Assembly (NCBI RefSeq): GCF_004364775.1
Contig: NZ_SOAL01000017.1
Span: 62,001-126,000 of the forward strand
DNA: 64,000 bases
Reading direction: 5' to 3'
DNA from: Comamonas sp. JUb58
GTDB taxonomy: Bacteria > Pseudomonadota > Gammaproteobacteria > Burkholderiales > Burkholderiaceae_C
Numbering within the stretch: the first letter of the stretch is position 1; every line of letters starts with the position of its first letter. The translations under genes and the position numbers were made by a program. This document shows, one piece after another, positions 1 to 6,863 of this stretch. The notes under the pieces were generated by a model. That model searched no databases. It was not told the origin of the DNA and saw only the letters and a list, made by a program, of their open reading frames with translations.

Positions 1-54
1 TGTTCGTGAGAGGCGAGGGAGACTTGGCGCTGGCCGACTTCCTCGCCGAACAGG

Positions 55-345
55 CTAAGACATTCGTACGTCGAAGTAGGCCTCTTCCACAGCGATGTCC
101 CTGAAGCCAGCCTGCCGGGCCTTGTCGAATGCGTTCTTCCAGGTGATAGCTATCTTTTCGTCGGACTTGGAGATGTGGCCGCCCTCCGATGCATCCATGA
201 AAAGCTTGAACGCTTGCTTCAACGCTTGCTCGGACGGGAAGCAACGGCGCAACTCTTTGCTGAAACGGTCTTCAGCTTTTTGCTTTAGCGCTGGATCAAG
301 ATCTGCAGGGCAATCTTCCAATCGGACTTCAATGACTGCGTTCAT
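55..345 (-). CDS. Small SOS-controlled phage protein, unknown function
   Basis: Encodes 96 residues, charged, with no membrane segment and no recognised domain. I chose the ATG at 345 because a GAGGTG ribosome site precedes it; a longer reading would need a start inside that site. Immediately upstream are two consensus LexA boxes, so expression after DNA damage is a strong inference. The gene is transcribed in the same direction as the repressor gene to its right and leads out of the window, so it may begin a longer SOS-induced operon. Its function is not known to me; an antirepressor or a recombination or mutagenesis accessory would fit the regulation but nothing in the sequence proves it. 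Confidence 0.7.
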   Translation of the reverse strand: MNAVIEVRLEDCPADLDPALKQKAEDRFSKELRRCFPSEQALKQAFKLFMDASEGGHISKSDEKIAITWKNAFDKARQAGFRDIAVEEAYFDVRMS

Positions 346-359
346 AGGGCACCTCAGCA

Positions 360-410
360 CTGTTTAAAAACACAGTACAAAGTGTAAATTTGAACTGTGT
401 TTTTGTACAG
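360..410 (-). promoter_or_regulatory. Tandem LexA (SOS) boxes
   Basis: Two sites match CTGT-N8-ACAG exactly, at 360-375 and 395-410, 35 bp centre to centre. They lie 15-65 bp upstream of the ATG at 345. They differ from the repressor operators of this phage (TTAGC-N5-GCTAA), so host LexA is the likely binding protein. Two spaced boxes usually give tight repression. Confidence 0.75.
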
Positions 411-504
411 TACTTCGCCCTGGTTTTTTTGTTTTGACGTGATCTGTGCATGTTGCCAAATAGACACAGAGCCAGTGAACTCCTTTGCAGATGTCGGTAG
501 GTAG

Positions 505-1203
505 CTATCTGTAGGCCCGACGATGCTCGACCATTGTTCCAATGATTTCAATGCTCTGCTCATCAGAGCGCATTGTCGGATAGTCGTCATTTAGAGGGAC
601 GAGCTCAAAGATGTCATTGCCCAAAACATCTACAGCTCGATGACGATATTTTTTAAACGTGGCTTCCTCTCGGCCATTCTTTGCGACGACGAATGATCCA
701 GGTCTTGGCTGGACGGAAGGATCGATGATGATGAGATCTCCTTCACGAAAGTCTGGCTCCATCGAATTGCCTCGCACCGTAAGAACAAACGTCTCTCCAG
801 AGTGAGCATCGCTGGAGAGGAGCCAGTCGTGCGCATCTGAATGCTGAAAACTGTTGGAGATTTCTGTCCAAACTCCCGCTTGAACATACGAAATATGTGG
901 GATCAATCGAGATCCTTTGGGGAGCCGGAACTCCACATTTGAGCCGCCTGGAGTGGATAGCTCGCTGGATTCAGCAGGAGCATCCATCCAGCCTTCAGGC
1001 TTGCCTGCTTTGGCTTCGATCTCTCGGGCAATCGCATTGCTCATCACACGCGGTTTGCCTGTCTTGGAGTTAAGTGAAGCGTTAAGCCACTGGCTGATCT
1101 GAGCCGGCGCTTTCCCAATGGTCTCGGAAAGAGCTGCTTGACTCCCTGCTTCCTTGATGAGCAGGCCCAGTTTTTCACGTCGAGTTACGTCTATCGGTTG
1201 CAT
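505..1203 (-). CDS. CI-like repressor with S24 self-cleaving peptidase domain
   Basis: Encodes 232 residues. An N-terminal helix-turn-helix lies at about 22-41. A LexA/CI-type S24 peptidase domain follows from about 100. The predicted cleavage bond is Ala109-Gly110 in YVQAGVW, the nucleophile is Ser147 in GNSME, and the general base is Lys184 or Lys185 in ATFKKY. RecA-stimulated self-cleavage is known for this family and would link prophage induction to the SOS response. It faces the Cro-like gene at 1288 across a 84-bp switch region. The ATG at 1203 has no Shine-Dalgarno and lies 8 bases after a -10 element, so the mRNA is probably leaderless. Confidence 0.93.
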   Translation of the reverse strand: MQPIDVTRREKLGLLIKEAGSQAALSETIGKAPAQISQWLNASLNSKTGKPRVMSNAIAREIEAKAGKPEGWMDAPAESSELSTPGGSNVEFRLPKGSRLIPHISYVQAGVWTEISNSFQHSDAHDWLLSSDAHSGETFVLTVRGNSMEPDFREGDLIIIDPSVQPRPGSFVVAKNGREEATFKKYRHRAVDVLGNDIFELVPLNDDYPTMRSDEQSIEIIGTMVEHRRAYR

Positions 1204-1210
1204 GGCGTGA

Positions 1211-1287
1211 GTATTTAGCGCGAAGCTAACATTGGCAATGAGCGCAGGGCTATTGACTTTGGTTAGCCTGAGGCTAATAATTCGTAA
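1211..1287. promoter_or_regulatory. Lysogeny switch: divergent promoters with two operators
   Basis: Two identical palindromes TTAGC-N5-GCTAA occupy 1215-1229 and 1263-1277. Leftward promoter for the repressor: -35 TTGCCA (complement of 1233-1238) and -10 TAAATA (complement of 1212-1217). Rightward promoter for the Cro-like gene: -35 TTGACT 1253-1258 and -10 TAATAA 1275-1280, spacer 16. Each operator covers the spacer and -10 of one promoter, so bound repressor should occlude polymerase. Both -10 elements lie 7-8 bases before the start codon. Confidence 0.8.
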
Positions 1288-1533
1288 ATGACCCTATCCG
1301 AATACATCAACGCCCAGGGCCGGGGCGCAATTACCGCCCTTGCAAAACAGATCGGCGCACCTACCCCCGACGTGTCGCGTTGGGTGTCCGGTGAACGTCC
1401 CGTTCCCATCGGACGCTGTGTAGCCATTGAAGCTGCAACCTCTGGCGTGGTGACGCGGAAGGATTTGAAGCCCAGTGACTGGCCTCGCTTCTGGCCCGAA
1501 CTCGCCAACCACGATGAAACAGTTGAAGCCTAG
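1288..1533 (+). CDS. Cro/YdaS-like DNA-binding protein
   Basis: Encodes 81 residues with a helix-turn-helix in the first 60 residues (LAKQIGAPTPDVSRW, then GRCVAIEAAT). The pattern of an HTH followed by a short acidic tail, and the place opposite the S24 repressor, fit the YdaS/Cro-like family that opens the lytic programme by antagonising the repressor. Start ATG 1288 lies 7 bases after the -10 TAATAA, without a ribosome site, which suggests leaderless translation. Assignment as the Cro of this phage is from family and position; no function has been shown. Confidence 0.82.
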   Translation: MTLSEYINAQGRGAITALAKQIGAPTPDVSRWVSGERPVPIGRCVAIEAATSGVVTRKDLKPSDWPRFWPELANHDETVEA

Positions 1534-1724
1534 AGGCGACATCAACGAACAGTGCACGGAGCTTCAGAACCGGGGCCCATTTTTTCCCCTGTTGCGCCGC
1601 TTTGACGGCGCATACGCCGTGAGAGCGCTCTACGGGCAGCGCTGCTTACGGACACGTTCTCACTAACAAATTCAAACCGATACGCAGGCCGGGCTACGCC
1701 TGCGCTGTCCACAAGGATCACGCT

Positions 1725-1994
1725 ATGACAGACAACGACGAACTCCCGGCGTTCAGCCGCACGCAAGGAACGAAGGCGCGGGGCGACAAGGTTGAACTCC
1801 GTGGCGAAATTACGGCCGACATCATCAGCGTTATTGACGCAGAGAGCATGGCCGTTGGCAAGGACCGAATCCGCATGGTGGAGGAAATCCTGGGTGACTG
1901 GGCTAAGAAGCGTTTGCATGCCGCCAGTCTCCTGTATCGCGTGTCGCGGAACAATCCGGCGCTCTCGGAAGCATTCGGAGGCAATTCCGAATGA
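1725..1994 (+). CDS. Early-operon protein, unknown function
   Basis: Encodes 89 residues. The centre (about 20-65) is rich in charged helix-forming residues and may be a ribbon-helix-helix or helical DNA-binding module, but I do not recognise it. AAGGA lies 8 bases before ATG 1725. This is the first gene of the early operon 1725-6863; its stop overlaps the next start as ATGA, so the two are translationally coupled. A 190-base leader separates it from the Cro-like gene and holds only short G+C-rich hairpins. A lambda CII-like role is possible from position but unproven. Confidence 0.75.
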   Translation: MTDNDELPAFSRTQGTKARGDKVELRGEITADIISVIDAESMAVGKDRIRMVEEILGDWAKKRLHAASLLYRVSRNNPALSEAFGGNSE

Positions 1995-2290
1995 TCGAGA
2001 CACCTTTCCAGAAACACAGCGACACCTCCCGCTCAGCGGCCGAGGCCATCGCTGATGTCGCGCATACCTTCAAGGCCAAGGTGCTGGACGCCATCCAGAA
2101 GGCCGGCGTGCACGGCATGACCGACGAAGAGTGCGCCCGGCAGCTGCTGCTCGATCCCAACACCCAGCGCCCGCGCCGCGTGAAGCTGGTGGAAGAAAAG
2201 CTGGTGGTGGACAGCGGCCAGCGCCGCAAGACTCTGGGCGGCCGCAATGCGATCGTATGGGTGTCGGCGCAGTTCAAGGGGAATGCATGA
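1991..2290 (+). CDS. Predicted winged-helix early protein
   Basis: Encodes 99 residues. The central part, with GMTDEECARQLLLDP and then a RVKLVEEKLV segment, reads as helices and a wing of a small winged-helix domain, as in helicase-adjacent or replication accessory proteins of temperate phages. It overlaps both neighbours by ATGA junctions (1991-1994 and 2287-2290). The role is inferred only from fold-like pattern and the position directly before the replication gene. Confidence 0.75.
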   Translation: MIETPFQKHSDTSRSAAEAIADVAHTFKAKVLDAIQKAGVHGMTDEECARQLLLDPNTQRPRRVKLVEEKLVVDSGQRRKTLGGRNAIVWVSAQFKGNA

Positions 2291-3180
2291 GCGCGCCCTT
2301 GCCCTGGTTCCGTGCTTACACGGAAATGATCGATGACGAAAAGCTGCGCCTGCTGGCCTTTGAGGACCGCTGGCACTTCATCGCGCTGTTGTGCCTGAAG
2401 GGGCAGGGCGTGCTGGACGATGCCGGTCCGCTGCTGCTGCGCAAGGTAGCCGTAAAGATGGGAATCGACACCCGCACGCTCGAAGAGGTGGCGCGCCGCC
2501 TGGCCGAGGTCGGTTTGGTTGAGCGCGAGACGCTGCAGCCGCTGAATTGGAACGCCCGCCAGATGCGCAGCGACACGGACCCCACGGCCGCAGAGCGCAA
2601 GCGCCGACAACGGGCCAAAGCTAAGGCTGATGCGGGGTCCGATGGCGTCACGGATAAGTCACGCGTGACAGGTCACGATGTCACGCGTACAGATATAGAT
2701 ACAGATATAGATAAAGATAAAGAAGAAGTAGTTAAAGAACTAGCAGATGTTGGTGGTGGTCCCGCTACCGCTGACCCTGACCCTGCGCCTGCGGCTCTGG
2801 CAAAAAAGCCCAAGCCCGCACCTGCTACCGCTACCCGCCTGCCTGACGACTGGACCCTGCTGAAGGCCTGGGGTGATTGGGCACTGCGGGAACGGCCCGA
2901 CATGACGCCTGAAGACGTGCGCCGAGAGGCTGATTGCTTCGCTGACCACTGGCGGGCCAAAGCTGGAGCCAACGCCAAAAAGCTGGATTGGGCCGCGACT
3001 TGGCGGAACTGGATCCGCCGCAGCGATGGTCCAAAGCCAGCGTTCCGGGGCAACGCCTCTGGCCATTCCAGATCCGTGAACAAGCAGGAGGAACTGGAGG
3101 CACGTAACCGCGCTGTCGGCCAGTCTTGGGTCGAAAAGATGCGCGGTGGCCGGTCTATGGGAGGTGCTGCAAATGCGTGA
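2287..3180 (+). CDS. Replication initiator-like protein (lambda O-type)
   Basis: Encodes 297 residues. The N-terminal 100 residues form a predicted winged helix (PWFRAYTEMIDDEKL, then ARRLAEVGLVERE), a layout typical of phage replication proteins. A basic stretch (about 100-115) and a low-complexity Asp/Lys/Glu linker (about 130-155) join it to a C-terminal half ending in WAATWRNWIRR, a motif common in DnaD/O-like phage replication proteins. The linker DNA holds repeats and an AT-rich tract that look like the phage origin, as in the lambda O gene. ATG 2287 overlaps the previous stop; a longer reading from 2131 would run through the preceding gene and is rejected. Confidence 0.85.
   Translation: MSAPLPWFRAYTEMIDDEKLRLLAFEDRWHFIALLCLKGQGVLDDAGPLLLRKVAVKMGIDTRTLEEVARRLAEVGLVERETLQPLNWNARQMRSDTDPTAAERKRRQRAKAKADAGSDGVTDKSRVTGHDVTRTDIDTDIDKDKEEVVKELADVGGGPATADPDPAPAALAKKPKPAPATATRLPDDWTLLKAWGDWALRERPDMTPEDVRREADCFADHWRAKAGANAKKLDWAATWRNWIRRSDGPKPAFRGNASGHSRSVNKQEELEARNRAVGQSWVEKMRGGRSMGGAANA
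2647..2745. other. Candidate phage replication origin (iterons plus AT-rich tract)
   Basis: Within the replication gene, GTCACG occurs as direct copies at 2647-2652, 2658-2663, 2672-2677 and 2680-2685 and once inverted at 2662-2667. Directly to the right (about 2690-2745) the sequence becomes strongly AT-rich and purine-skewed on the + strand, with repeated GATA units. Iterons followed by a melting region inside the initiator gene is the lambda arrangement. The function is inferred. Confidence 0.5.
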
Positions 3181-3829
3181 ATCCGAACTGGAGGGCTTCC
3201 GCGACCTCCTTACCGACGTGATGGCCTACTACGGTAAGGACTGCAGCGAGTTCATGCTCACCGTCTGGTGGGAAGCGCTGCATTCCTTCGAGATGGAGCA
3301 GATCAGTTCGTCGCTGCGCCGGCACGCGACGGATCCAGATCGCGGCCGATTCGCACCTCGGGTGGCGGACATCATCAAGGTCCTGCAGGGCACCACGACA
3401 GATCGCGCCGCGCTGGCCTGGGGGAAGGTGCTGGGCGCGATGTCTTCGGTCGGCGCATACACCGATGTGGTCTTCGATGACCCAGCTATCCATGCTGCCA
3501 TCGAAGACCTGGGCGGCTGGCCAAAGGTGTGCCGCACCGAGACTGCCGAGCTGTCCTATCTGCAGCACCGCTTTCAGGAGGCGCACCGCGCATACACCGA
3601 ACGCGGCCAGTTTGAGTACATGCGCCGTCTGCCGGGCGACCGTTCTCCGGACCATGAGTACCTCAGCCATGGGCTGAAGCTCCCACGCCCCGCCCTGGTG
3701 GGCGCGCGCGAGAAGGCCATCGCAGTGCTGCAGAACGGCAATGCCGGCGGCAAGACCCTGATCTCTTCGCTGCCAGCGCATGCCATGCACCTGCTGGCCA
3801 ACGCCACCGGCCAGGAGCTGCAGGCATGA
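3173..3829 (+). CDS. Replication accessory protein, possible helicase loader
   Basis: Encodes 218 residues. The first 70 residues (GFRDLLTDVMAYY, then HATDPDRGRFAPRVADI) match the general pattern of small phage proteins placed after the initiator gene, which in several phages recruit or load the replicative helicase (lambda P role). There is no Walker motif, so it is not a DnaC-type ATPase. ATG 3173 overlaps the end of the replication gene; the upstream in-frame starts would overlap it further. The loader role is an inference from place and shape. Confidence 0.72.
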   Translation: MRESELEGFRDLLTDVMAYYGKDCSEFMLTVWWEALHSFEMEQISSSLRRHATDPDRGRFAPRVADIIKVLQGTTTDRAALAWGKVLGAMSSVGAYTDVVFDDPAIHAAIEDLGGWPKVCRTETAELSYLQHRFQEAHRAYTERGQFEYMRRLPGDRSPDHEYLSHGLKLPRPALVGAREKAIAVLQNGNAGGKTLISSLPAHAMHLLANATGQELQA

Positions 3830-4083
3830 CATTGCTCCCACCCCGCCAGATGGATGTACTGAACTTCATGCTCGCGTTCCATGCGGAAAACGACCAGCTG
3901 CCACCCAAGGCCGAGATTGCCCGGCACTTTGGCTTTCGCTCGCCAAATGCGGCGCAGTGCCACGTCGATGCCCTTGAGCGCAAGGGATTCCTGGAGCGCA
4001 ACCGCATCGGCAACCTGCGATTTGCACGCGGGGGAAAGTGCCTGATGCTGGATCAGAAGGAGGTCGGCCATGACCAAAGCTGA
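3826..4083 (+). CDS. LexA-type winged-helix DNA-binding protein
   Basis: Encodes 85 residues. The region PPRQMDVLNFM, followed by PPKAEIARHFGFRSPNAAQCHV and ERKGFLER, matches the N-terminal DNA-binding domain of LexA (recognition helix with a serine-proline-x-alanine start). The peptidase half of LexA is missing and the gene is complete at this size. It could read SOS-like operators or regulate the early or late operon. It overlaps the gene before by four bases and the gene after by fourteen. Confidence 0.8.
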   Translation: MTLLPPRQMDVLNFMLAFHAENDQLPPKAEIARHFGFRSPNAAQCHVDALERKGFLERNRIGNLRFARGGKCLMLDQKEVGHDQS

Positions 4084-4768
4084 AATCCTGCAACGGGTGC
4101 AGGCGGGCCTGGTGCTGGCCCAAACCCTTGGTGACCCCCTGAGCCGCTCTTGGCGCAAGAGCATTGGGCCAGCGCTCAAGGAACTGGAGGCAGAGGGCTG
4201 CATAAAACGGCTCAAGGTCGGCGAGTGGATCGGCTATGCGTTGCCGGACTGGCAGATGTCGCCCGCCGAACTGCTGGCCTACATCCTCGGCAAATGCCGC
4301 GTCGACCGGGAAACGGGCTGCCACGTCTGGGCCGGCTCAACGAATGGCCGCCAGGGTCCGCTCACCTACATACCCGGGGGAAAACCCAAGACATCCGTGC
4401 GCCGCCGGGTTTGGGAAGCCACCACCGGTAAGCAGCTGACTACCTCGGATGTGTTGCTGCCGCGTTGCGGCGACCCAGCGTGCGTGGCCTTCGACCACAT
4501 AGCGAAGACCAAGCGCGGCCAGTCGCAGAAGGGCAAGAAGCTGACCTGGGTGACACGGATGCGCCAGGCCATTGGCCGAAAGCAGCGGTCCCACATTTCG
4601 GACGACGTGGTGAGGCAGCTCAGGGCCTTTGAGGGCACCAATAGGCAAGCAGCGGAGCGCTTCGGCATCAGCAAGGCTGCGGTGCAAGGGATCCGCTCAG
4701 GACGCAACCGCCGCGAATACGCAGCAAACGGAATTTTTACGCAATTGATCGAGCGCAAAGCCGCATGA
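4070..4768 (+). CDS. HNH-like protein with altered catalytic motif and C-terminal HTH
   Basis: Encodes 232 residues in three parts. Residues 1-65 form a predicted winged helix. Residues about 75-150 follow the pattern of HNH endonucleases that read CWxWxG, then aHR, then HxCdnpxCvnpxHl: here they read CHVWAGS, VRRRVWEAT and PRCGDPACVAFDHI. The first His and the second motif's His and Asn are replaced. Residues about 175-215 hold a helix-turn-helix (RQAAERFGISKAAVQGI). It may be a DNA-binding protein derived from a homing nuclease, or a nuclease with unusual residues. It overlaps both neighbours. Confidence 0.72.
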   Translation: MTKAEILQRVQAGLVLAQTLGDPLSRSWRKSIGPALKELEAEGCIKRLKVGEWIGYALPDWQMSPAELLAYILGKCRVDRETGCHVWAGSTNGRQGPLTYIPGGKPKTSVRRRVWEATTGKQLTTSDVLLPRCGDPACVAFDHIAKTKRGQSQKGKKLTWVTRMRQAIGRKQRSHISDDVVRQLRAFEGTNRQAAERFGISKAAVQGIRSGRNRREYAANGIFTQLIERKAA

Positions 4769-4986
4769 GGGGACAGGGATGCAACGAATTTCAGAAGGCC
4801 AGGGACTGGCTGGTGACGCTGGCCATGACGCCGGGGTGGTGGCACTACAGCAGGGAGCAGGCCGCCCAGCTGGAGAACGACGCGCAAGCGGCCGGGGCCT
4901 GGGCGGGGATGCGGGAGGCGGTGCGGGCCGAGCTGAAGGCCAAGGGGTTCCGGCCGCCGCCGGCGGAGCTGGAGCCGATGTGGTGA
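4765..4986 (+). CDS. Small early protein, unknown function
   Basis: Encodes 73 residues, mostly helical, Ala- and Arg-rich, with a tryptophan pair (PGWWHYSREQA). No family is recognised. It starts inside the stop of the preceding gene (ATGA) and ends inside the GTGA start of rusA, so it belongs to the same coupled operon. An alternative frame reading through 4779-4985 is only an upstream extension of rusA and is not favoured. Confidence 0.65.
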   Translation: MRGQGCNEFQKARDWLVTLAMTPGWWHYSREQAAQLENDAQAAGAWAGMREAVRAELKAKGFRPPPAELEPMW

Positions 4987-5330
4987 TCGCTCAGGTGACG
5001 CTGCCATGGCCGCCTAAGGATCTGAGCCCGAATGCGCGGGTTCACTGGTCGCGTCTGGCCAAGGCCAAGAAGGCCTACCGCGCTGCGTGCGCCCTGCAGG
5101 CGCAGGTGCAAGGCGTTCACCGCCTGGCTGCCACCAAGCTGCATGTGCACCTCACGTTCTACCCGCCCACGCGCCGCGCCTTCGACCTGGACAACGCCCT
5201 GGCGCGCATGAAGTCAGGCCTCGACGGCCTGGCCGACGTGCTGGGGGTGGATGACAAGCATTGGAGCCTGGGCATTGAACGTGCCGGGGAGATCGGTGGG
5301 ATGGTGAAAGTGGAGGTGCAACATGCCTGA
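4983..5330 (+). CDS. rusA: RusA-family Holliday junction resolvase
   Basis: Encodes 115 residues, close to the usual 110-130. The family acts as a dimer that cuts four-way junctions, useful for processing recombination intermediates before packaging. The metal-binding acidic residues fit: Asp68 and Asp70 in RAFDLDN, and Asp90/Asp91 in LGVDDKHW, with the conserved PPTRR before them. An N-terminal LPWPPKDLSPNARVHW segment is the typical RusA opening. The start is GTG 4983 in a GTGA overlap with the preceding stop, which aligns the protein start with the family. Confidence 0.92.
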   Translation: MIAQVTLPWPPKDLSPNARVHWSRLAKAKKAYRAACALQAQVQGVHRLAATKLHVHLTFYPPTRRAFDLDNALARMKSGLDGLADVLGVDDKHWSLGIERAGEIGGMVKVEVQHA

Positions 5331-5844
5331 AATCACGATTGTTCGTCAGGAAGCTGTGCAGATCAGCGAGCAGGACGCCGCAGTGGCGCGCCGCGTCATC
5401 TTCGGCATCGTGGACGGTCTGGGCGAGCGTGGCCGCAGCCAGTGGCGGCGCCTGTGGAATCGGCTGATGCGCCTGGAGCCGGGTGAAATGGTCGAAATCA
5501 AGACCGTACAGCCGCGCCTGGGTTGGTATCACCGCAAGCACATGGCCATGGAGCAGGCGGTATTCGAGACGCAGGATCGCTTCGAGGACTTCGAGAGCTT
5601 CCGCACCTGGTTGAAGGTGGGCGCAAGCTTTGTCGACTGGTATCCCGGGCCCAAGGGTGGCGTGATTCCGGTGCCGCGCTCCATCAGCTACGCAAACCTG
5701 GAGCAGGGTGACATGGAGCAGTTCCACGCGGATGCCGTCAATTTCCTGCGCAGCGAGCACGCCGGCGCAACGCTGTGGAAGCACCTGGGGACCGCGCAGC
5801 GCATCGAGATGATCGAAGCCGTTCTGAGGAGCTTTGGGGAATGA
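5323..5844 (+). CDS. DUF1367 family phage protein
   Basis: Encodes 173 residues. The central block with LGWYHRKHMAMEQAVF and then FRTWLKVGASFVDWYP corresponds to the conserved part of DUF1367, a family found in early or recombination regions of lambdoid phages and usually next to rusA or nin-type genes. Its molecular role is not established. The start overlaps the end of rusA by eight bases. No unusual feature is visible. Confidence 0.85.
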   Translation: MPEITIVRQEAVQISEQDAAVARRVIFGIVDGLGERGRSQWRRLWNRLMRLEPGEMVEIKTVQPRLGWYHRKHMAMEQAVFETQDRFEDFESFRTWLKVGASFVDWYPGPKGGVIPVPRSISYANLEQGDMEQFHADAVNFLRSEHAGATLWKHLGTAQRIEMIEAVLRSFGE

Positions 5845-6158
5845 GCCGGATGAAGGAATGGACAGACGCGCAGCTTTACGAGCTGGCCGGCTGCGTGGAG
5901 CGGCGCATGACCTGGGCCCAGATCGCCGAGGAGTACCAGATCAGCATCCCATGGGCCAAGCAGGTCTACAAGTACTACCTGCACCGGCAGGCCAAGGGCA
6001 CCTTTTCCCACTGGACCCCAATGCGGATCATGAACATGTACCTGGACCACAAGCGCGGCGCAGGTGCAAGCACTCTGGCCCACAACTACAAGAGCAATGT
6101 GATGGTGGTGATGCAGAAGCTGGGGTATGCCCGGCGCCTGGTGAAAGGTGAGCTATGA
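5841..6158 (+). CDS. Small HTH-like protein, possible late regulator
   Basis: Encodes 105 residues. Residues 6-40 (EWTDAQLYELAGCVE, then TWAQIAEEYQISIPWAKQVY) look like a helix-turn-helix of the Myb/SANT or sigma-like type. The C-terminal part is basic. Position at the end of the early operon, before the packaging genes, is where lambdoid phages carry late-gene activators or antiterminators (Q). This role is inferred from position only. ATG 5841 overlaps the previous stop. Confidence 0.72.
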   Translation: MSRMKEWTDAQLYELAGCVERRMTWAQIAEEYQISIPWAKQVYKYYLHRQAKGTFSHWTPMRIMNMYLDHKRGAGASTLAHNYKSNVMVVMQKLGYARRLVKGEL

Positions 6159-6592
6159 AGCGCGGAGGATTCCGGCAAACCGCCTGGGCCCCCGCGCCTA
6201 AGACCGTGCACCAGCCTCTGGCCAGCGCCCCAAACTATGCGAGCGCGGTCGGCGCCACGGTGCCACCGATCAAAAAGGGCGAGCATCTGCGCAATGAGGA
6301 CTACCGCCGTGCCGTGGCAAGCCTGCCATGCTGCGCGTGCGGCATCGTGGGGTACAGCCAGGCCGCCCACGCCAACCACGGCAAGGGCGCAGGCCTGAAG
6401 ACCGACGACCGCACCTGCTTTGCACTGTGCTGCGACCGGCCGGGCGTGAAGGGCTGCCATCCGAAGTTCGACCAGTACGAGCTTTACCCCAAAGCAGCTG
6501 CTGCCCTGGTGGCCGAGGCCTGGGGGGCGGATACACGCCGCAAGATTCAAATGATGGGCCTATGGCCGGAGGGATTGCCTACCTATGATTGA
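6155..6592 (+). CDS. HNH-type nuclease of the nin region (DUF968/YbcO-like)
   Basis: Encodes 145 residues. A zinc-binding ββα-metal-like core is visible: CCACG (about 61-65), then SQAAHANHGKGAGLK and a cysteine-rich GCHPKFDQ. AHxNHG, with a later His in CHPKFD, resembles the catalytic and metal ligands of YbcO/DUF968-type phage nucleases that assist recombination. The DNA substrate is unknown. It overlaps the preceding stop (ATGA) and the next start. Confidence 0.75.
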   Translation: MKRGGFRQTAWAPAPKTVHQPLASAPNYASAVGATVPPIKKGEHLRNEDYRRAVASLPCCACGIVGYSQAAHANHGKGAGLKTDDRTCFALCCDRPGVKGCHPKFDQYELYPKAAAALVAEAWGADTRRKIQMMGLWPEGLPTYD

Positions 6593-6863
6593 ACGCATAC
6601 TGACCGCTGCCAGGTCGAACAAGACGATGGCGCGGCGCCACTGGGAGGCGCAGGTGAAAGCCTGGGGGGAGTCTCACGTATTGCCCTGGGCGGAGTTCCG
6701 GGCCCGGTGGGGGGAGTTGCACGGCATGCATCCACCCGAACGCAGGCCATGCCCAGAGTCCAAGGCCTGGAATGGAAGTGAAAGCTATCCAGCAACCCGT
6801 GTACGGCTCTCTACTTCTTCCAGCAGTTCCGACCCCAGCATTTTGACTAGCCCTGGGGAGTAA
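6585..6863 (+). CDS. Small early protein with a C-terminus that reads into inserted DNA
   Basis: Encodes 92 residues. The first ~62 residues are typical of the operon: basic, tryptophan-rich and with high G+C codons. From about residue 63 the composition changes to a serine-rich tail (LSTSSSSSDPS), and this part (6785-6863) is antisense to the C-terminus of the minus-strand cargo gene. The original gene was therefore probably truncated when the cargo DNA was inserted. It overlaps the previous gene by eight bases. No function is recognised. Confidence 0.55.
   Translation: MIERILTAARSNKTMARRHWEAQVKAWGESHVLPWAEFRARWGELHGMHPPERRPCPESKAWNGSESYPATRVRLSTSSSSSDPSILTSPGE

Noticed and set aside
1..54. 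Possible second minus-strand gene after the SOS gene
   Set aside because: A frame reading SLFGEEVGQRQVSLASH is open to the edge, but there is no start codon visible and too little sequence to judge.
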